Shown piece after piece: positions 24,651 through 33,382 of a stretch of DNA of 64,000 nt. The notes under the pieces are model-generated. The model saw only the letters and a program-made list of their open reading frames with translations. It did no database searches and was not told the DNA's origin. The DNA is from JAEMQF01 sp963791595. Its GTDB lineage: Bacteria > Pseudomonadota > Gammaproteobacteria > Burkholderiales > Burkholderiaceae_C. The translations under genes and the position numbers were made by a program. Location of the stretch: assembly GCA_963791595.1 (NCBI GenBank), contig CAWBTF010000027.1:1-64000 (forward strand), given 5' to 3'. The stretch's first letter is position 1. Each line of letters starts with the position of its first letter.

Positions 24651-25766
24651 ATGACCGAGACCGACAGCGCCGCCCTCGCGACTCAGGTGCTCTGGGCCGC
24701 GTTCGCGCTGTCGATCGGCTTCGGCGCGATCGCGCAGCGCACGCACTTCTGCACGATGGGCGCGGTGGCCGACGTGGTGAACATGGGCGAATGGACTCGC
24801 GCGCGCATGTGGGCGCTGGCGATCGCGGTGGCGACGCTCGGCTTCAACACGATGGTGGGCCTGGGCTGGCTCGCCGCGAAGAACAGCATCTACGCCGGGC
24901 CGCGGCTGCTGTGGCTCTCGGCGATCGTCGGTGGCGCGATGTTCGGCTTCGGCATGGTGCTCGGCTCGGGCTGCGGCAGCAAGAGCCTGGTGCGGTTGGG
25001 TGCGGGCAATTTGAAGTCGCTGGTCGTGCTGCTCGTGCTCGGCGTGTCGGCGTTCGCCACCTTGCGCGGCGTGACCGGGGTGCTGCGCGTGAACACGGTC
25101 GAGCGTGTCTTCATCGAACTGCCGACGGGGCAGGACCTGCCGTCGCTGTTGGCGCCGCTGAGCGGCATCCCGACGCCGGCGCTCGCGTGGCTGCTCGGCG
25201 GCGGGCTCGCGCTGCTGCTGGTCGGTTGGGTGCTGCGCGATGCGCAAGGCCGCAGCCGCGAGGTGTGGCTCGGCGGCGTGGGCATCGGCGCGGTGATCGC
25301 GGCAATGTGGTGGGTGTCGGGGAGGCTCGGTCACCTGACCGAAGACCCGAACACGCTGGAAGAAGTGTTCCTCGCGACGAACTCGCGGCGCATGGAGTCG
25401 CTGAGCATGGTGGCGCCGGTGGGCTACGCGCTCGACTGGCTGATGTTCTTCAGCGACAAGAGCAAGCTGTTGACGCTGGGCATCGTCAGCGTGGCCGGCG
25501 TGGTGGCGGGTTCGGCAGCGACTGCATGGCTGCGCGGCGAATTCCGCTGGGAGGGTTTTGCGGGCGTGGAAGACACCGCGAACCATCTGGTCGGCGGTGT
25601 GTTGATGGGCGTGGGCGGTGTCGTCGCACTGGGCTGCACCGTCGGCCAAGGGCTGTCGGGCGTGTCGACGCTGTCGCTCGGCAGCTTTCTCGCGCTCGCC
25701 TCGATCGTCGGCGGCGCGGTGCTGGCGCTGCGCTATCAGGTGTGGCGATTGGAGCGCATGGGCTGA
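24651..25766 (+). CDS. YeeE/YedE (TsuA-like) transporter, 371 aa
   Basis: Membrane protein with the conserved cysteines in RTHFCTMGAVADV, LGSGCGSKSLVRLG and VALGCTVGQGLSGVSTLS, the two-repeat pattern of the family. Shorter than the divergent neighbour at 23015-24439. The 211-bp gap between the two starts presumably holds divergent promoters, but no clear boxes were seen. Likely sulfur-compound uptake. Confidence 0.9.
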   Translation: MTETDSAALATQVLWAAFALSIGFGAIAQRTHFCTMGAVADVVNMGEWTRARMWALAIAVATLGFNTMVGLGWLAAKNSIYAGPRLLWLSAIVGGAMFGFGMVLGSGCGSKSLVRLGAGNLKSLVVLLVLGVSAFATLRGVTGVLRVNTVERVFIELPTGQDLPSLLAPLSGIPTPALAWLLGGGLALLLVGWVLRDAQGRSREVWLGGVGIGAVIAAMWWVSGRLGHLTEDPNTLEEVFLATNSRRMESLSMVAPVGYALDWLMFFSDKSKLLTLGIVSVAGVVAGSAATAWLRGEFRWEGFAGVEDTANHLVGGVLMGVGGVVALGCTVGQGLSGVSTLSLGSFLALASIVGGAVLALRYQVWRLERMG

Positions 25767-25784
25767 GCTCGGGTCCGCGCCGCT

Positions 25785-26192
25785 TCACGCCGGCGCCGCT
25801 GCTTCCTCGAATTCGCCCTGCCACAGCAACTCGTAGCCGAGCTCGTGCGTCTCGCTGCAGAACTCGCCCAGCGCACTGAATTTATCGAGGAACACGCGGT
25901 CGGCATGCGAGCGTTCGTGCTGCTCGAACGAGCGCCAGTAGGTCGCGATCACCAAGTCGTGATCGGCACCCTTGCCGGCGGCGCCCAGCGACCCTTCGGC
26001 CGACAGGAAGCCCGAGAAGCGAAACACCTGGCCGGCGATGAAGCCGCCGCGATCGCCGCCGTAGTGGCGCTTGACCACGTCGCACATCTCGGCCAGCGCG
26101 ACCTCGACGTCGTCGGTGCTCACGCCGGGCTTGAGCTTGACCGTGTTGAAAAGCAGCTTGGCGCCGAAGGGGATGGTGATGGGTCCGAACAT
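25785..26192 (-). CDS. Paralogue of the 13386 protein, ABM-like fold, 135 aa
   Basis: MFGPITIPFGAKLLFNTVKLKPG to LLWQGEFEEAAAPA, aligning end to end with the protein at 13386-13790, with identity over most positions (TYWRSFEQHERSHADRVF is identical). ATG 26192 follows AGGAG. It lies at the 3' end of the sox operon, 47 nt after the hydrolase gene end. Function unknown. The inverted pair could recombine. Confidence 0.8.
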   Translation of the reverse strand: MFGPITIPFGAKLLFNTVKLKPGVSTDDVEVALAEMCDVVKRHYGGDRGGFIAGQVFRFSGFLSAEGSLGAAGKGADHDLVIATYWRSFEQHERSHADRVFLDKFSALGEFCSETHELGYELLWQGEFEEAAAPA

Positions 26193-26239
26193 GGGGTTCT
26201 CCTGTGAAAGCGCGGCATGCTTCAGGGTAGCAGATCGGT

Positions 26240-27034
26240 CTACGGCTTCCCCGCGCCCCGGCACTGCCCGTCCGCGCCGAGCTTCAGGTGCTGGAACAGC
26301 CACTCGCGCTCGCGCTTCGCGGCGTGGCGCGCGGCAATCTTTTCCTCGGGGCTCTGGTCGGGGCGGAAATCGAACGCGCGGCGCGCCATCGGGTACATCT
26401 GCAGTTCGACCGGCACACCGCGCTCCCACAGCGCGTAGAACGCACGGCCGTTGACGATGCGGCGCAGCTCGAAGTCGGCGTCGCCGATCAGCATCAGCGT
26501 CGGCACATTGATGCGGTTCACCTCAGGCGCGACCGAGAACAGCTGTTGCGGCTCGGGCGCGTTCGGGTTCTGGAAGTGGCCGTAGTAGGAAACGATCGCG
26601 CCGATCGTGCTCGGCCGCTTGGCCGCGAGCCGAAACGCGATGTACGGCCCGCGCGACTTGGCGACGATGCCCACCGGCTGGCGGCACGCGCGCGGGTCGC
26701 GCATCAGGGCGTCGAGCGCGGCTTCGACGTCGTCTTCCGTCTCCGGCACATGGCGATCCGGAAACCGTTCGATCATGTTCGCCGACAGCCAATCGGGCGC
26801 GTAGACGAGGAAGCCTTGTTTCGCCAGCGCGCGGATGTGCTCGCGGTCCACGTCTTCATAGCCGCGCTTGGCGTGGATGTAGAGCAGCGGCGGCGCCAGC
26901 CCGGTGCCCGCGGGCCGGGCGATTTCAATGGGAACGTCGGACGTGCCGTGCCTGACGCTCGACTTTTCGATCGACTGCGCCACGCCGATTGCAGGCAGTA
27001 CCGCCGCGATACACCACGCAATGGCGCAGCGCAT
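26240..27034 (-). CDS. Exported dienelactone-hydrolase-like protein, possibly inactive
   Basis: 264 aa with a signal peptide (IAWCIAAVLPAIGVAQS). The alpha/beta-hydrolase core shows the nucleophile elbow GIVAKSRGPYIAF and the acid strand LMLIGDADFELRR, but where the family has a catalytic His (YPGAxHGF) this protein reads YPMARRAFDF. Either another His is used or the enzyme is non-hydrolytic. It lies downstream of soxB and the DsrE-like gene on the same strand, so co-expression with sox is likely. Confidence 0.75.
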   Translation of the reverse strand: MRCAIAWCIAAVLPAIGVAQSIEKSSVRHGTSDVPIEIARPAGTGLAPPLLYIHAKRGYEDVDREHIRALAKQGFLVYAPDWLSANMIERFPDRHVPETEDDVEAALDALMRDPRACRQPVGIVAKSRGPYIAFRLAAKRPSTIGAIVSYYGHFQNPNAPEPQQLFSVAPEVNRINVPTLMLIGDADFELRRIVNGRAFYALWERGVPVELQMYPMARRAFDFRPDQSPEEKIAARHAAKREREWLFQHLKLGADGQCRGAGKP

Positions 27035-27067
27035 CGTTTCGCCCTCAGCTCGACATGTAGAGCGCCT

Positions 27068-27481
27068 TCAAGGCTTGATGTAGGCGAAGCCCTCTTTCTG
27101 CAACTTCGTCAGCCGCACCACGCCCGAGGGCGTGAACGAGGCTTCGGGAATGAACTGGTCACGCTTCAGGCTGCGGTTCTTCAGCGTGATTTCGCAGACC
27201 TCGAACTTCACGCCGCGCTTCACCAGGCCCTGCACCGCAATCTCGTAGGGGTTGCCGTTGCGGTCTTTCGCGTCCTGCATCAGGAAGTCGACGCCTTGGG
27301 CGTGCGTCACGATCGTGATCTGCGCACTCGGGTCGGTATCCAGGTGGTTGCCGGCGTTGCGCAGCGCGCCGAGCGCTTGACCGGCCGTGTCGTTGATATG
27401 GTAGGCCACTTTGTCCTGCGCCCAGGCCACGGCGCATGCCGCGGACAGCAGTGCCGCCGCCGAGAAGTGTTTGATTCGCAT
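27068..27481 (-). CDS. Periplasmic DsrE-family protein of the sox cluster
   Basis: 137 aa with a signal peptide (FSAAALLSAACAVAWAQ) and a DsrE/DsrF-like domain (KVAYHINDTAGQALGALRNAGNHL, QITIVTHAQGVDFLMQDAKD). A single mature cysteine is in FEVCEITLKN. Such secreted DsrE-like proteins accompany soxB in many sulfur oxidisers; the role is not established. ATG 27481 follows AAGGAGTCC. It is 68 nt downstream of soxB. Confidence 0.8.
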   Translation of the reverse strand: MRIKHFSAAALLSAACAVAWAQDKVAYHINDTAGQALGALRNAGNHLDTDPSAQITIVTHAQGVDFLMQDAKDRNGNPYEIAVQGLVKRGVKFEVCEITLKNRSLKRDQFIPEASFTPSGVVRLTKLQKEGFAYIKP

Positions 27482-27549
27482 GAAGGACTCCTTGCAGTGA
27501 TCGGGCAGCGCCGGCTCGGCATGAAAGCCGCCGCTGGCCCAGTGGTTGC

Positions 27550-29295
27550 TCACGCCATGCCTGGATTGCCCGACACGCCGACGAGCCGCGGCGCATTGAT
27601 CTTGCGCGGCTTGATCCGCCCGCCCTGCGCGCGCAGCCACGCTTCGAGATGGTCCCACACCGGCTTCACGCCGGGAACGTTCTTCGCCTCTTCGGACACC
27701 GGCGCCCAGCCGGCGACCTTGTAGGTCTTGTCGGCCTCTAACGGCTTGCCCGCCAGCGCCATGTCGCTGATGCGCTGGCCCATCGCCTGCCCCGGCGTGC
27801 AGGTGTAGGTCAGGCCGCCCACGCGCACCATGTCGCCGCCTTGCTGGTAATACGGGTCGGGGTTGAACAGGTTGTCGGCAACGTCTTCGAGCACCGACTT
27901 GATCGTCGCGCCGCTCATCTCGGTGAGCGTGGCGTACGGGTAGGTGATCGCGAGCTGGTCCATCATCAACTCGCGCGTGATCGCCTCGCCGGGCAGCAGC
28001 GTCGTGCCCCAGCGAAAGCCCGGCGAGAACGCGATCTGCGCGCTCTGCGTTTCCATCAGCGCGTCGCAGATCAACTGGTCCCACGAGCCGTTGAAGTTGC
28101 CGCGCCGGTAGAGCAAGCCGTCGGTTACGGCAAGCTTTTCCGCAAGCTTGGCTTCATAGGGCTTGCGCACCCGGGCGATCAGTTCGGCCATCGCCGGATC
28201 CGCCGGCAATTGGTTCGAAAACACAGGCAGCAGGCGATAGCGGAAGTCGGCCACGCGTCCGGCTTTCACGTCAAAATCCATCACGCCGAGGTACTTGCCG
28301 TTGCTGCCGGCGTTCGTGACGAGCGTCTTGCCGCCGGCCGTACTTCCCCCATTCGCCACAGGAACGGCGAGCGGCACACCGTCGTGCGTATGGCCGCCGA
28401 AGATCGCGTCGATGCCGCGCACGCGGGTGGCCATCTTCAGGTCCACATCCATGCCGTTGTGCGACAGCAGCACGACGACCTGCGCGCCCTTGGCGCGCGC
28501 CTCGTCGACCACCGTCTGCATGTTCTCGTCCTGGATGCCGAAGCTCCAGTCGGCGACCAGGTAGCGCGGGTTCGCGATCGGCGTGTACGGAAACGCCTGG
28601 CCGATGATCGCGCACGGCACTGAATTGATTTCGCGCATCACGTAGGGCTGGAACACCGGGTCGCCGAAGTCCTGCGTCTTGACGTTCTGCGCGACGAACT
28701 GGATGCCGCCGGCGAAGTCTTTGTCGACGATTTGCTTCACCCGCTCCATGCCATGCGTGAATTCCCAGTGGCCGGTCATCACGTCCACGCCGAGCAGCTT
28801 GCACGCGTCGACCATGTCTTGCGCGCCCGTCCACAGCGCGGTGGCCGAGCCCTGCCAGGTGTCGCCGCCGTCGAGCAGCAGCGCACCCGGCCGGCTGGCC
28901 TTCATCTGCTTGACCAGCGTCGCCAGATGCGCGAAGCCGCCGACCTTGCCGTAGCGGCGCGATGCCTTCTCGAAATCGATGTAGGTGAAGGCGTGCGCGA
29001 GCGCGCTGCCGGGACGGATGCCTGCTTTCTTCAGCAGAGATTCGCCGACGAGGTGCGGCAACTGGCCGTTCATGCCGCCCAGCCCGAGATTGACGCTCGG
29101 CTCGCGAAAGCGGCTGGGCATGAGCTGCGCGTGGCAATCCGTAAAGTGCAGGAACGACACGTTGCCGAACGGCGCGGCGTCGTACAGGCCCCGCTGCGCG
29201 GTCGCCGCATCCGCGTCGGCGTAGCGCGCCAGCCCCATGCCGGCGGCCGATGCTGCGCCGAGCACCTGGGCAAATTCGCGTCGCGAGAGGTTCAT
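27550..29295 (-). CDS. soxB: SoxB, thiosulfohydrolase
   Basis: 581 aa. A Tat-type signal (LSRREFAQVLG) precedes the metallophosphoesterase-like core with dimanganese ligands: FTDCHAQ (D53, H55), LLLDGGDTWQGS, TGHWEFTHG, VVLLSHNGMDVD and FGGHTHDG; a 5'-nucleotidase C-terminal domain follows (TYPYATLTEMSGATIK). It hydrolyses the sulfate group from SoxYZ-bound thiosulfonate in the periplasm. All motifs are intact and the length is normal. Confidence 0.97.
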   Translation of the reverse strand: MNLSRREFAQVLGAASAAGMGLARYADADAATAQRGLYDAAPFGNVSFLHFTDCHAQLMPSRFREPSVNLGLGGMNGQLPHLVGESLLKKAGIRPGSALAHAFTYIDFEKASRRYGKVGGFAHLATLVKQMKASRPGALLLDGGDTWQGSATALWTGAQDMVDACKLLGVDVMTGHWEFTHGMERVKQIVDKDFAGGIQFVAQNVKTQDFGDPVFQPYVMREINSVPCAIIGQAFPYTPIANPRYLVADWSFGIQDENMQTVVDEARAKGAQVVVLLSHNGMDVDLKMATRVRGIDAIFGGHTHDGVPLAVPVANGGSTAGGKTLVTNAGSNGKYLGVMDFDVKAGRVADFRYRLLPVFSNQLPADPAMAELIARVRKPYEAKLAEKLAVTDGLLYRRGNFNGSWDQLICDALMETQSAQIAFSPGFRWGTTLLPGEAITRELMMDQLAITYPYATLTEMSGATIKSVLEDVADNLFNPDPYYQQGGDMVRVGGLTYTCTPGQAMGQRISDMALAGKPLEADKTYKVAGWAPVSEEAKNVPGVKPVWDHLEAWLRAQGGRIKPRKINAPRLVGVSGNPGMA

Positions 29296-29355
29296 CCTGT
29301 TTCTTGCTCCCTCTCCCCTTGCGAGAGGGTGGGGGTGAGGGCTGCAGGCGATTCG

Positions 29356-30012
29356 CTACTGGTTCACCGGCGACTTCGGGTCAAGCAGCAGCGCCATGAT
29401 GTGACGGATCTGCTCTTCATCGAGCAGCTTCGCGTGGCCGAAGCGCGGCATGTTGGAACACGCCGTGTAGGCCTTGCTGTTCCACAGCTTGCCCCAGGTG
29501 TACTGCACGATCGGAGCCGCAGCGGGGTCAGTGACCTCCTTGACGCCGCGAATCTTGCCGTAGTTCCACAGGCTCGGGCCGATCGTGCCGAACGAGATTT
29601 CCTTGCGGTCGATCTGGTGGCAGTTGTAGCAATTTCCGCCGTTGTCTTTGGGCGCCGCGCTGGCGTCGGTCCACGTCATGCCACGGCCGTTTTGCGCGAG
29701 CTTCTCGCCTTCGCGCCAATCGCCCAGGTACTGGCCGTTCGCCGGTGGACGAATCGTCGCGAGCGCCTCGGCCTCGACGCGCTTCGTCACTTCGGCCGGC
29801 AGCGGCTGGTCCGACGAACATGCGATCTGGGCCGGATCCTGGTGGATGCGCTCGGCCTTCGCGATGCCCTGATCGCGGAACGACGCCTTCATCGCGGCGC
29901 GCGCCTGATCGTCGAGTTCTTGGCTGCTGGGCAACACCGCGCAGCCCGCGAGCAGAGCCAAACCCCCGGCCAGGCCCGCGGCGCGAGCCCATGAGCGAAT
30001 GATGAATGTCAT
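29356..30012 (-). CDS. soxX: SoxX, monoheme cytochrome c subunit
   Basis: 218 aa. Lipobox LLAGC puts the lipidated Cys at residue 24, so the protein may be membrane-tethered. One heme site, GNCYNCHQID (C128-H132), with the distal Met in ACSNMPRFGH. The long N-terminal extension before the heme domain is typical of the larger SoxX type. With SoxA it oxidatively couples thiosulfate to the SoxY cysteine. It follows soxA by 13 nt. Confidence 0.95.
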   Translation of the reverse strand: MTFIIRSWARAAGLAGGLALLAGCAVLPSSQELDDQARAAMKASFRDQGIAKAERIHQDPAQIACSSDQPLPAEVTKRVEAEALATIRPPANGQYLGDWREGEKLAQNGRGMTWTDASAAPKDNGGNCYNCHQIDRKEISFGTIGPSLWNYGKIRGVKEVTDPAAAPIVQYTWGKLWNSKAYTACSNMPRFGHAKLLDEEQIRHIMALLLDPKSPVNQ

Positions 30013-30025
30013 GCGCGCTCCCGTC

Positions 30026-30832
30026 TCAACGCTTGATGGAAGGCGCGATCGACTCCGCGCCCTTGGCGTTCACGCCCATGTAGGTGGACACGGCGATCGT
30101 CGCCTCCGAGCCGAAGCCCGGGTACGGGAAACGCTGCTGCCGGTAGCAGTCGTTCAGGCGCAACTGCATGCCCCACATCTGGCCGTTGCTGACGCGGTAC
30201 GCCGGCCATGCCGCGAAGCCGACGCCGTCGCCGGGGTTCTTCGTCAGGTTAGGCAGGTCTTGCAGGCGGATGCGCTTGCCCTCTTCGCCATGGCACGACG
30301 CACAGGAAAAGTCATGCGTGCCGGCGCGGTAGAAGAAGACGCGTTTGCCGATCTCGTAGCTGCGTTTTTCCTCGACGTGGGCTTGCGGCAGGTTGAACTT
30401 CATGCCGCGCGACGCCGCCGCGACGTAGGTCGCCAGCGCCGTCACGTTGTTCTGTTCGCCGCGCCCGAACGGCGTGTTCGCGATCTCGGCGCCGTTCAGC
30501 CCTTGCAGCGTTTCCATGCAAGTGAGCAGGCGCGACTCGAGGTCCTGCACCTTGTTCGTGTCGGCAAAGTAGCGCGGCAGCTCGACGAACGCGCCCTTCA
30601 CGACGCCCGGCCCCTTGCCCAGGTCGCAGCCCTCGAGCGAGGCGTTCTTCGGCCCGCGCTTTTGCTTCCACAGGCCCTCGCCCTTGGCCTCGAACAGATC
30701 GGCCGGGTTGCCGTCTTCGAGCATCTTGCGGTACTCGGCGATCGCGTCGGCCGACGACTTGGGCTGCGCGAACGCCGCGCTCGAGAGTGCGAGCGCGCAG
30801 ATGAACAGAGTTGCGTTCATGGGTTTGCTCAT
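30026..30832 (-). CDS. soxA: SoxA, heme-thiolate cytochrome subunit
   Basis: 268 aa with a signal peptide (LFICALALSSAAFA). One classic heme site, FSCASCHGEEG; the first heme of diheme SoxA is replaced by a likely disulfide (LEGCDLGKG and LLTCMETLQG), so this is the monoheme form. The active-site ligand Cys lies in RLNDCYRQQRFPYPG. The ATG overlaps the soxZ stop by one base, hence the start at 30832. Forms SoxXA, which loads thiosulfate onto SoxYZ. Confidence 0.95.
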   Translation of the reverse strand: MSKPMNATLFICALALSSAAFAQPKSSADAIAEYRKMLEDGNPADLFEAKGEGLWKQKRGPKNASLEGCDLGKGPGVVKGAFVELPRYFADTNKVQDLESRLLTCMETLQGLNGAEIANTPFGRGEQNNVTALATYVAAASRGMKFNLPQAHVEEKRSYEIGKRVFFYRAGTHDFSCASCHGEEGKRIRLQDLPNLTKNPGDGVGFAAWPAYRVSNGQMWGMQLRLNDCYRQQRFPYPGFGSEATIAVSTYMGVNAKGAESIAPSIKR

Positions 30833-31143
30833 CACGTCACCGTCGCTTCGTCGGTGCGCTTCTCGCCTTTGTTGTCGACCCAGGTGACGCTGATCTTGTC
30901 GCCCGCCTTCGCGCCCTTCACCGTGAACTGCAGGAACGGGTTCTTGGAAATCGCCGGTCCCCACTGCGCCGTGAGCACGGTCTTGCCGTTGTGTTGCGCG
31001 CTCACCTCTTGAATGAACCAGGCCGGGATCACCTTTCCGGCCGCATCCTTGCGCTGGCCGGTCTCCATCTCGTGACTCATCAAGACGCGAACGGTGGCTC
31101 CAGAGCCTGCGACTTGGGCGCGGATGCGCATCGGATCTGTCAT
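30832..31143 (-). CDS. soxZ: SoxZ, sulfur-compound chelating subunit
   Basis: 103 aa (MTDPMRIRAQVAGSGATVRVLMSHEMETGQ...). Ig-like fold; the conserved LMSHEMETGQRKD and IPAWFIQEV segments are characteristic. No signal peptide, since it is exported with SoxY through Tat. Coupled to soxA by overlapping stop and start. Binds SoxY to form the carrier for pathway intermediates. Confidence 0.97.
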   Translation of the reverse strand: MTDPMRIRAQVAGSGATVRVLMSHEMETGQRKDAAGKVIPAWFIQEVSAQHNGKTVLTAQWGPAISKNPFLQFTVKGAKAGDKISVTWVDNKGEKRTDEATVT

Positions 31144-31180
31144 GGTGTTTCTCCTTCAAACCTTGACGAATATTGAAACC

Positions 31181-31651
31181 TCACCCACCGCAGCCGCCCA
31201 AGGTGACCTTCACTTCCTTCTGCGCGAACAGCACCTTGCCGTCGTTCATCAGCGCCACGGCATAGACGTTGGACGACTGGCCCATCTTCACGCGCGTCGA
31301 GAAGTTCGGCTCGACGCTGTCGCTCACGTCGAACATCGCCGACAGCACCGCCGGGTTCTTTTCCACGAGCAGCAGCATGCGCTTCACGCCAGGCAGCGTG
31401 GTCGACGCGCCGATCGGCACGACGGCGCCGTTTTCGGCGATGTCGGGCCCGGTGACCGTCACATCCTTGCTCGCCACCGGCGCGCCGGCGCCCAGCGCCT
31501 TCATCACATCGGCCATGTTCTTGGCCTCGAAGGCCGCGGAGGGGTAAGCCGCCGCCTGCGCTAACGCGCGGCCGGGCAGCAGCCCCACGCCGGCGAGCAG
31601 CGCCGTGACTTTGGCCGAATGGGACAGCAGATCTCGACGGGTGTGCATCAT
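31181..31651 (-). CDS. soxY: SoxY, covalent sulfur carrier
   Basis: 156 aa from ATG 31651; AAGGAGAGTTTC precedes it, whereas an in-frame ATG at 31666 would place that site inside the gene. A Tat signal (TRRDLLSHSAKVTALLAG) leads, and the C-terminus is the swinging-arm motif VTLGGCGG whose Cys carries thiosulfate-derived intermediates. First of soxYZAXB. No soxCD accompanies these genes in the window. Confidence 0.96.
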   Translation of the reverse strand: MMHTRRDLLSHSAKVTALLAGVGLLPGRALAQAAAYPSAAFEAKNMADVMKALGAGAPVASKDVTVTGPDIAENGAVVPIGASTTLPGVKRMLLLVEKNPAVLSAMFDVSDSVEPNFSTRVKMGQSSNVYAVALMNDGKVLFAQKEVKVTLGGCGG

Positions 31652-31675
31652 GAAACTCTCCTTCATCTGTATATG

Positions 31676-32818
31676 CTAATGCACGCCGCACACCGCCTGC
31701 GGCGCGGTGAGCAGCGCTTCGATCGCCGGGCCGGCATGGCTCCCGAGGCGGCGGTGCAGCGCCAGCACCTGCTCGGCGAGCGCGCGGAAGTGTGCCAAGC
31801 CCGCGCCTACCGCGCGCCGCAATGCGCGGCCCGAGTCTCCAGCGCGCCAGGCTGCGTAGGCGTTGGCGAGCGACGGAAACAAGCTCTCGCGCACGCCCTC
31901 GAAGTTGGCGAACCAGAAATGCAGCGCCGCGTTCGAGCCGCTTTCCAGCAGCGCGGGCAGCGTGACTTCGAAGTCGGCGATGTGGTCGCGCACCGCGCGA
32001 ACGTGCAGGTCGGTGCGGCGCGAGGCCAGGCCCAGTCGCATCTGCGCCCAACCGGGCTCGAGCCACTGGCCGGCGCGGTACTCGCCGGTTTCGTGCAACA
32101 GCAGCGTCTCGCACAGGTCGTCGACCAGGCGCGGCAGCAACCGTACGAACGAGGTGCTGTCGTGCGCCTCATAGAGACCGACGAGCGCGGCAAACGCGGC
32201 ATCAGTGCGGCGCAGGCTGAACGCCTCGAACTTCTCCCACAGCCAGCGCGCCAGCGACTCGCGGCGCAGCACGACCGTGCTCCCGCCTTGCAGCGCAGCC
32301 GGCGGCGCAAACAGGCCGCGCGCGAGTTCGCTGCCGCAGACCTGGACTTGCAGGCCGTCTGCGCGCTGCTGCTGTTGTTCCAGGCGAGCGAGAAAGAACA
32401 CCGGCCGGTCTTCGGCGACCAGGCCGGCGCCGTAATACAGGCCCATCGCCGCGAGCTCGGCGTTCAGCGCGTCGGCGTCGAGCGGCGCGAACTCGCGCCC
32501 GGCGAACGGCAGCGCGACGAAGGTCTGCGCTTCGAGGCTCGACCAGAGCGCTTCGCGCTGCGCGAGCCAGGTACCCACGGCGCCGCGGTCCAGTTCGTGA
32601 TCGAACGCGAGGCCGGTTTCCCAACGATAGAACTCGCGCATCTGCAGCAGGTAAATGCACAGCGACAGGTCCGCCGCGTGGCGCGAATCGCAGATGTGGC
32701 AGTTGGTCTGGACGGCGGCAACCAGCGCATCGAGCGAATCGCCGAGCGCGGCCGAGGCGGCGGGTCCGCGGAGCATGGCAGTGCGGTCTTTGCTTGCTCG
32801 CACTTTCAGTGGCTCCAC
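31676..32818 (-). CDS. Conserved sox-linked protein, Sfum_1244-like, unknown function
   Basis: 380 aa, mostly helical, soluble. It begins near LDALVAAVQTNCHICDSRHAADLSLCIYLLQMREFYRWE, with a CHIC pair and a third cysteine. DRPVFFLARLEQQQQR and ESLARWLWEKFEAFSLRR are further conserved-looking segments. The resemblance to Sfum_1244-type proteins is from memory and not verified. It is the gene upstream of soxY, 24 nt away, so it is likely in the sox operon. Palindrome A lies immediately upstream of its start. Confidence 0.65.
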   Translation of the reverse strand: MEPLKVRASKDRTAMLRGPAASAALGDSLDALVAAVQTNCHICDSRHAADLSLCIYLLQMREFYRWETGLAFDHELDRGAVGTWLAQREALWSSLEAQTFVALPFAGREFAPLDADALNAELAAMGLYYGAGLVAEDRPVFFLARLEQQQQRADGLQVQVCGSELARGLFAPPAALQGGSTVVLRRESLARWLWEKFEAFSLRRTDAAFAALVGLYEAHDSTSFVRLLPRLVDDLCETLLLHETGEYRAGQWLEPGWAQMRLGLASRRTDLHVRAVRDHIADFEVTLPALLESGSNAALHFWFANFEGVRESLFPSLANAYAAWRAGDSGRALRRAVGAGLAHFRALAEQVLALHRRLGSHAGPAIEALLTAPQAVCGVH

Positions 32819-32857
32819 CGCATTTCACGCGACCCGCGACGCATATATCGCCGATGC

Positions 32858-33382
32858 AGCGTGAAGGGCTGCTTTCGGCCCAAAGCTGACCTTCGCTGCG
32901 CGCCCCGTGCCAGCATGGTCCGGGGCAGGTGGCTTGGGGCACGTTCTCCGGCCCACGCTCGCGGGGCAGCAGATCGGGTGCACGAGCGCCGGCTCGTCAT
33001 CGCCAGCCGCTGCCCCGAACCGTCCAGGACACCGCGAATGGGGCCTGCGCCCGTGCCCCAAACCACCTGCCCCGGGCACGACCGAGGTGGGCGAAGACGT
33101 GGTGCGCCACCACAGGTGCCAGCAGGGCGGTGGTGGTGCCCCCGGGCGCAGGCCCCATTCGCGGTGTCCTGGCTGTTCGTGCGCTTGGATGGTGGTGACG
33201 CGGCTGTGCGTGGTGGGCCTCGGTGGTGCCCCGCGAGCGTGGGCCGGAGAACGGGGGCGCCGCCGCCGACCTGCGACCATGAACGCTGGCGCGCCGGCTG
33301 CAGGCCGAACGGCAGCAACGGGCCGAAAGCAGTCAGCGCTCCGCTGAAGGCTTGGCGCAAGTCGACGTGGACGAGATTCACT
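32858..33382. repeat. Long palindromic element, copy A
   Basis: This non-coding stretch between two minus-strand genes holds nested inverted arms. Outer: CTGCTTTCGGCCC at 32869-32881 against GGGCCGAAAGCAG at 33320-33332. Middle: 24 bp at 32943-32966 (starts GTTCTCCGGCCCACGC) against its exact complement at 33229-33252. Inner: 29 bp at 33024-33052 (CCAGGACACCGCGAATGGGG...) against 33144-33172. Core length from arm to arm is 310 bp and the centre 91 bp. The right edge abuts the stop codon of the 33383 gene. Small open frames within it are by-products of the repeat. No transposase is present. Confidence 0.93.

Noticed and set aside
23420..25879. 819-aa plus-strand frame and 385-aa minus-strand frame across the YeeE-type genes
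   Set aside because: Both are shadow frames, rich in Arg, His and Gln, opposite or out of frame with clear membrane proteins.
32907..33347. Open frames within palindromes A, B and C (for example 146 aa here)
   Set aside because: Both strands and several frames are open only because the DNA is G+C-rich and palindromic; the products are low-complexity and not conserved with the repeat arms intact.
32858..33382. Insertion sequence
   Set aside because: No transposase, no clear target-site duplication; a non-autonomous element remains possible but an IS is not supported.
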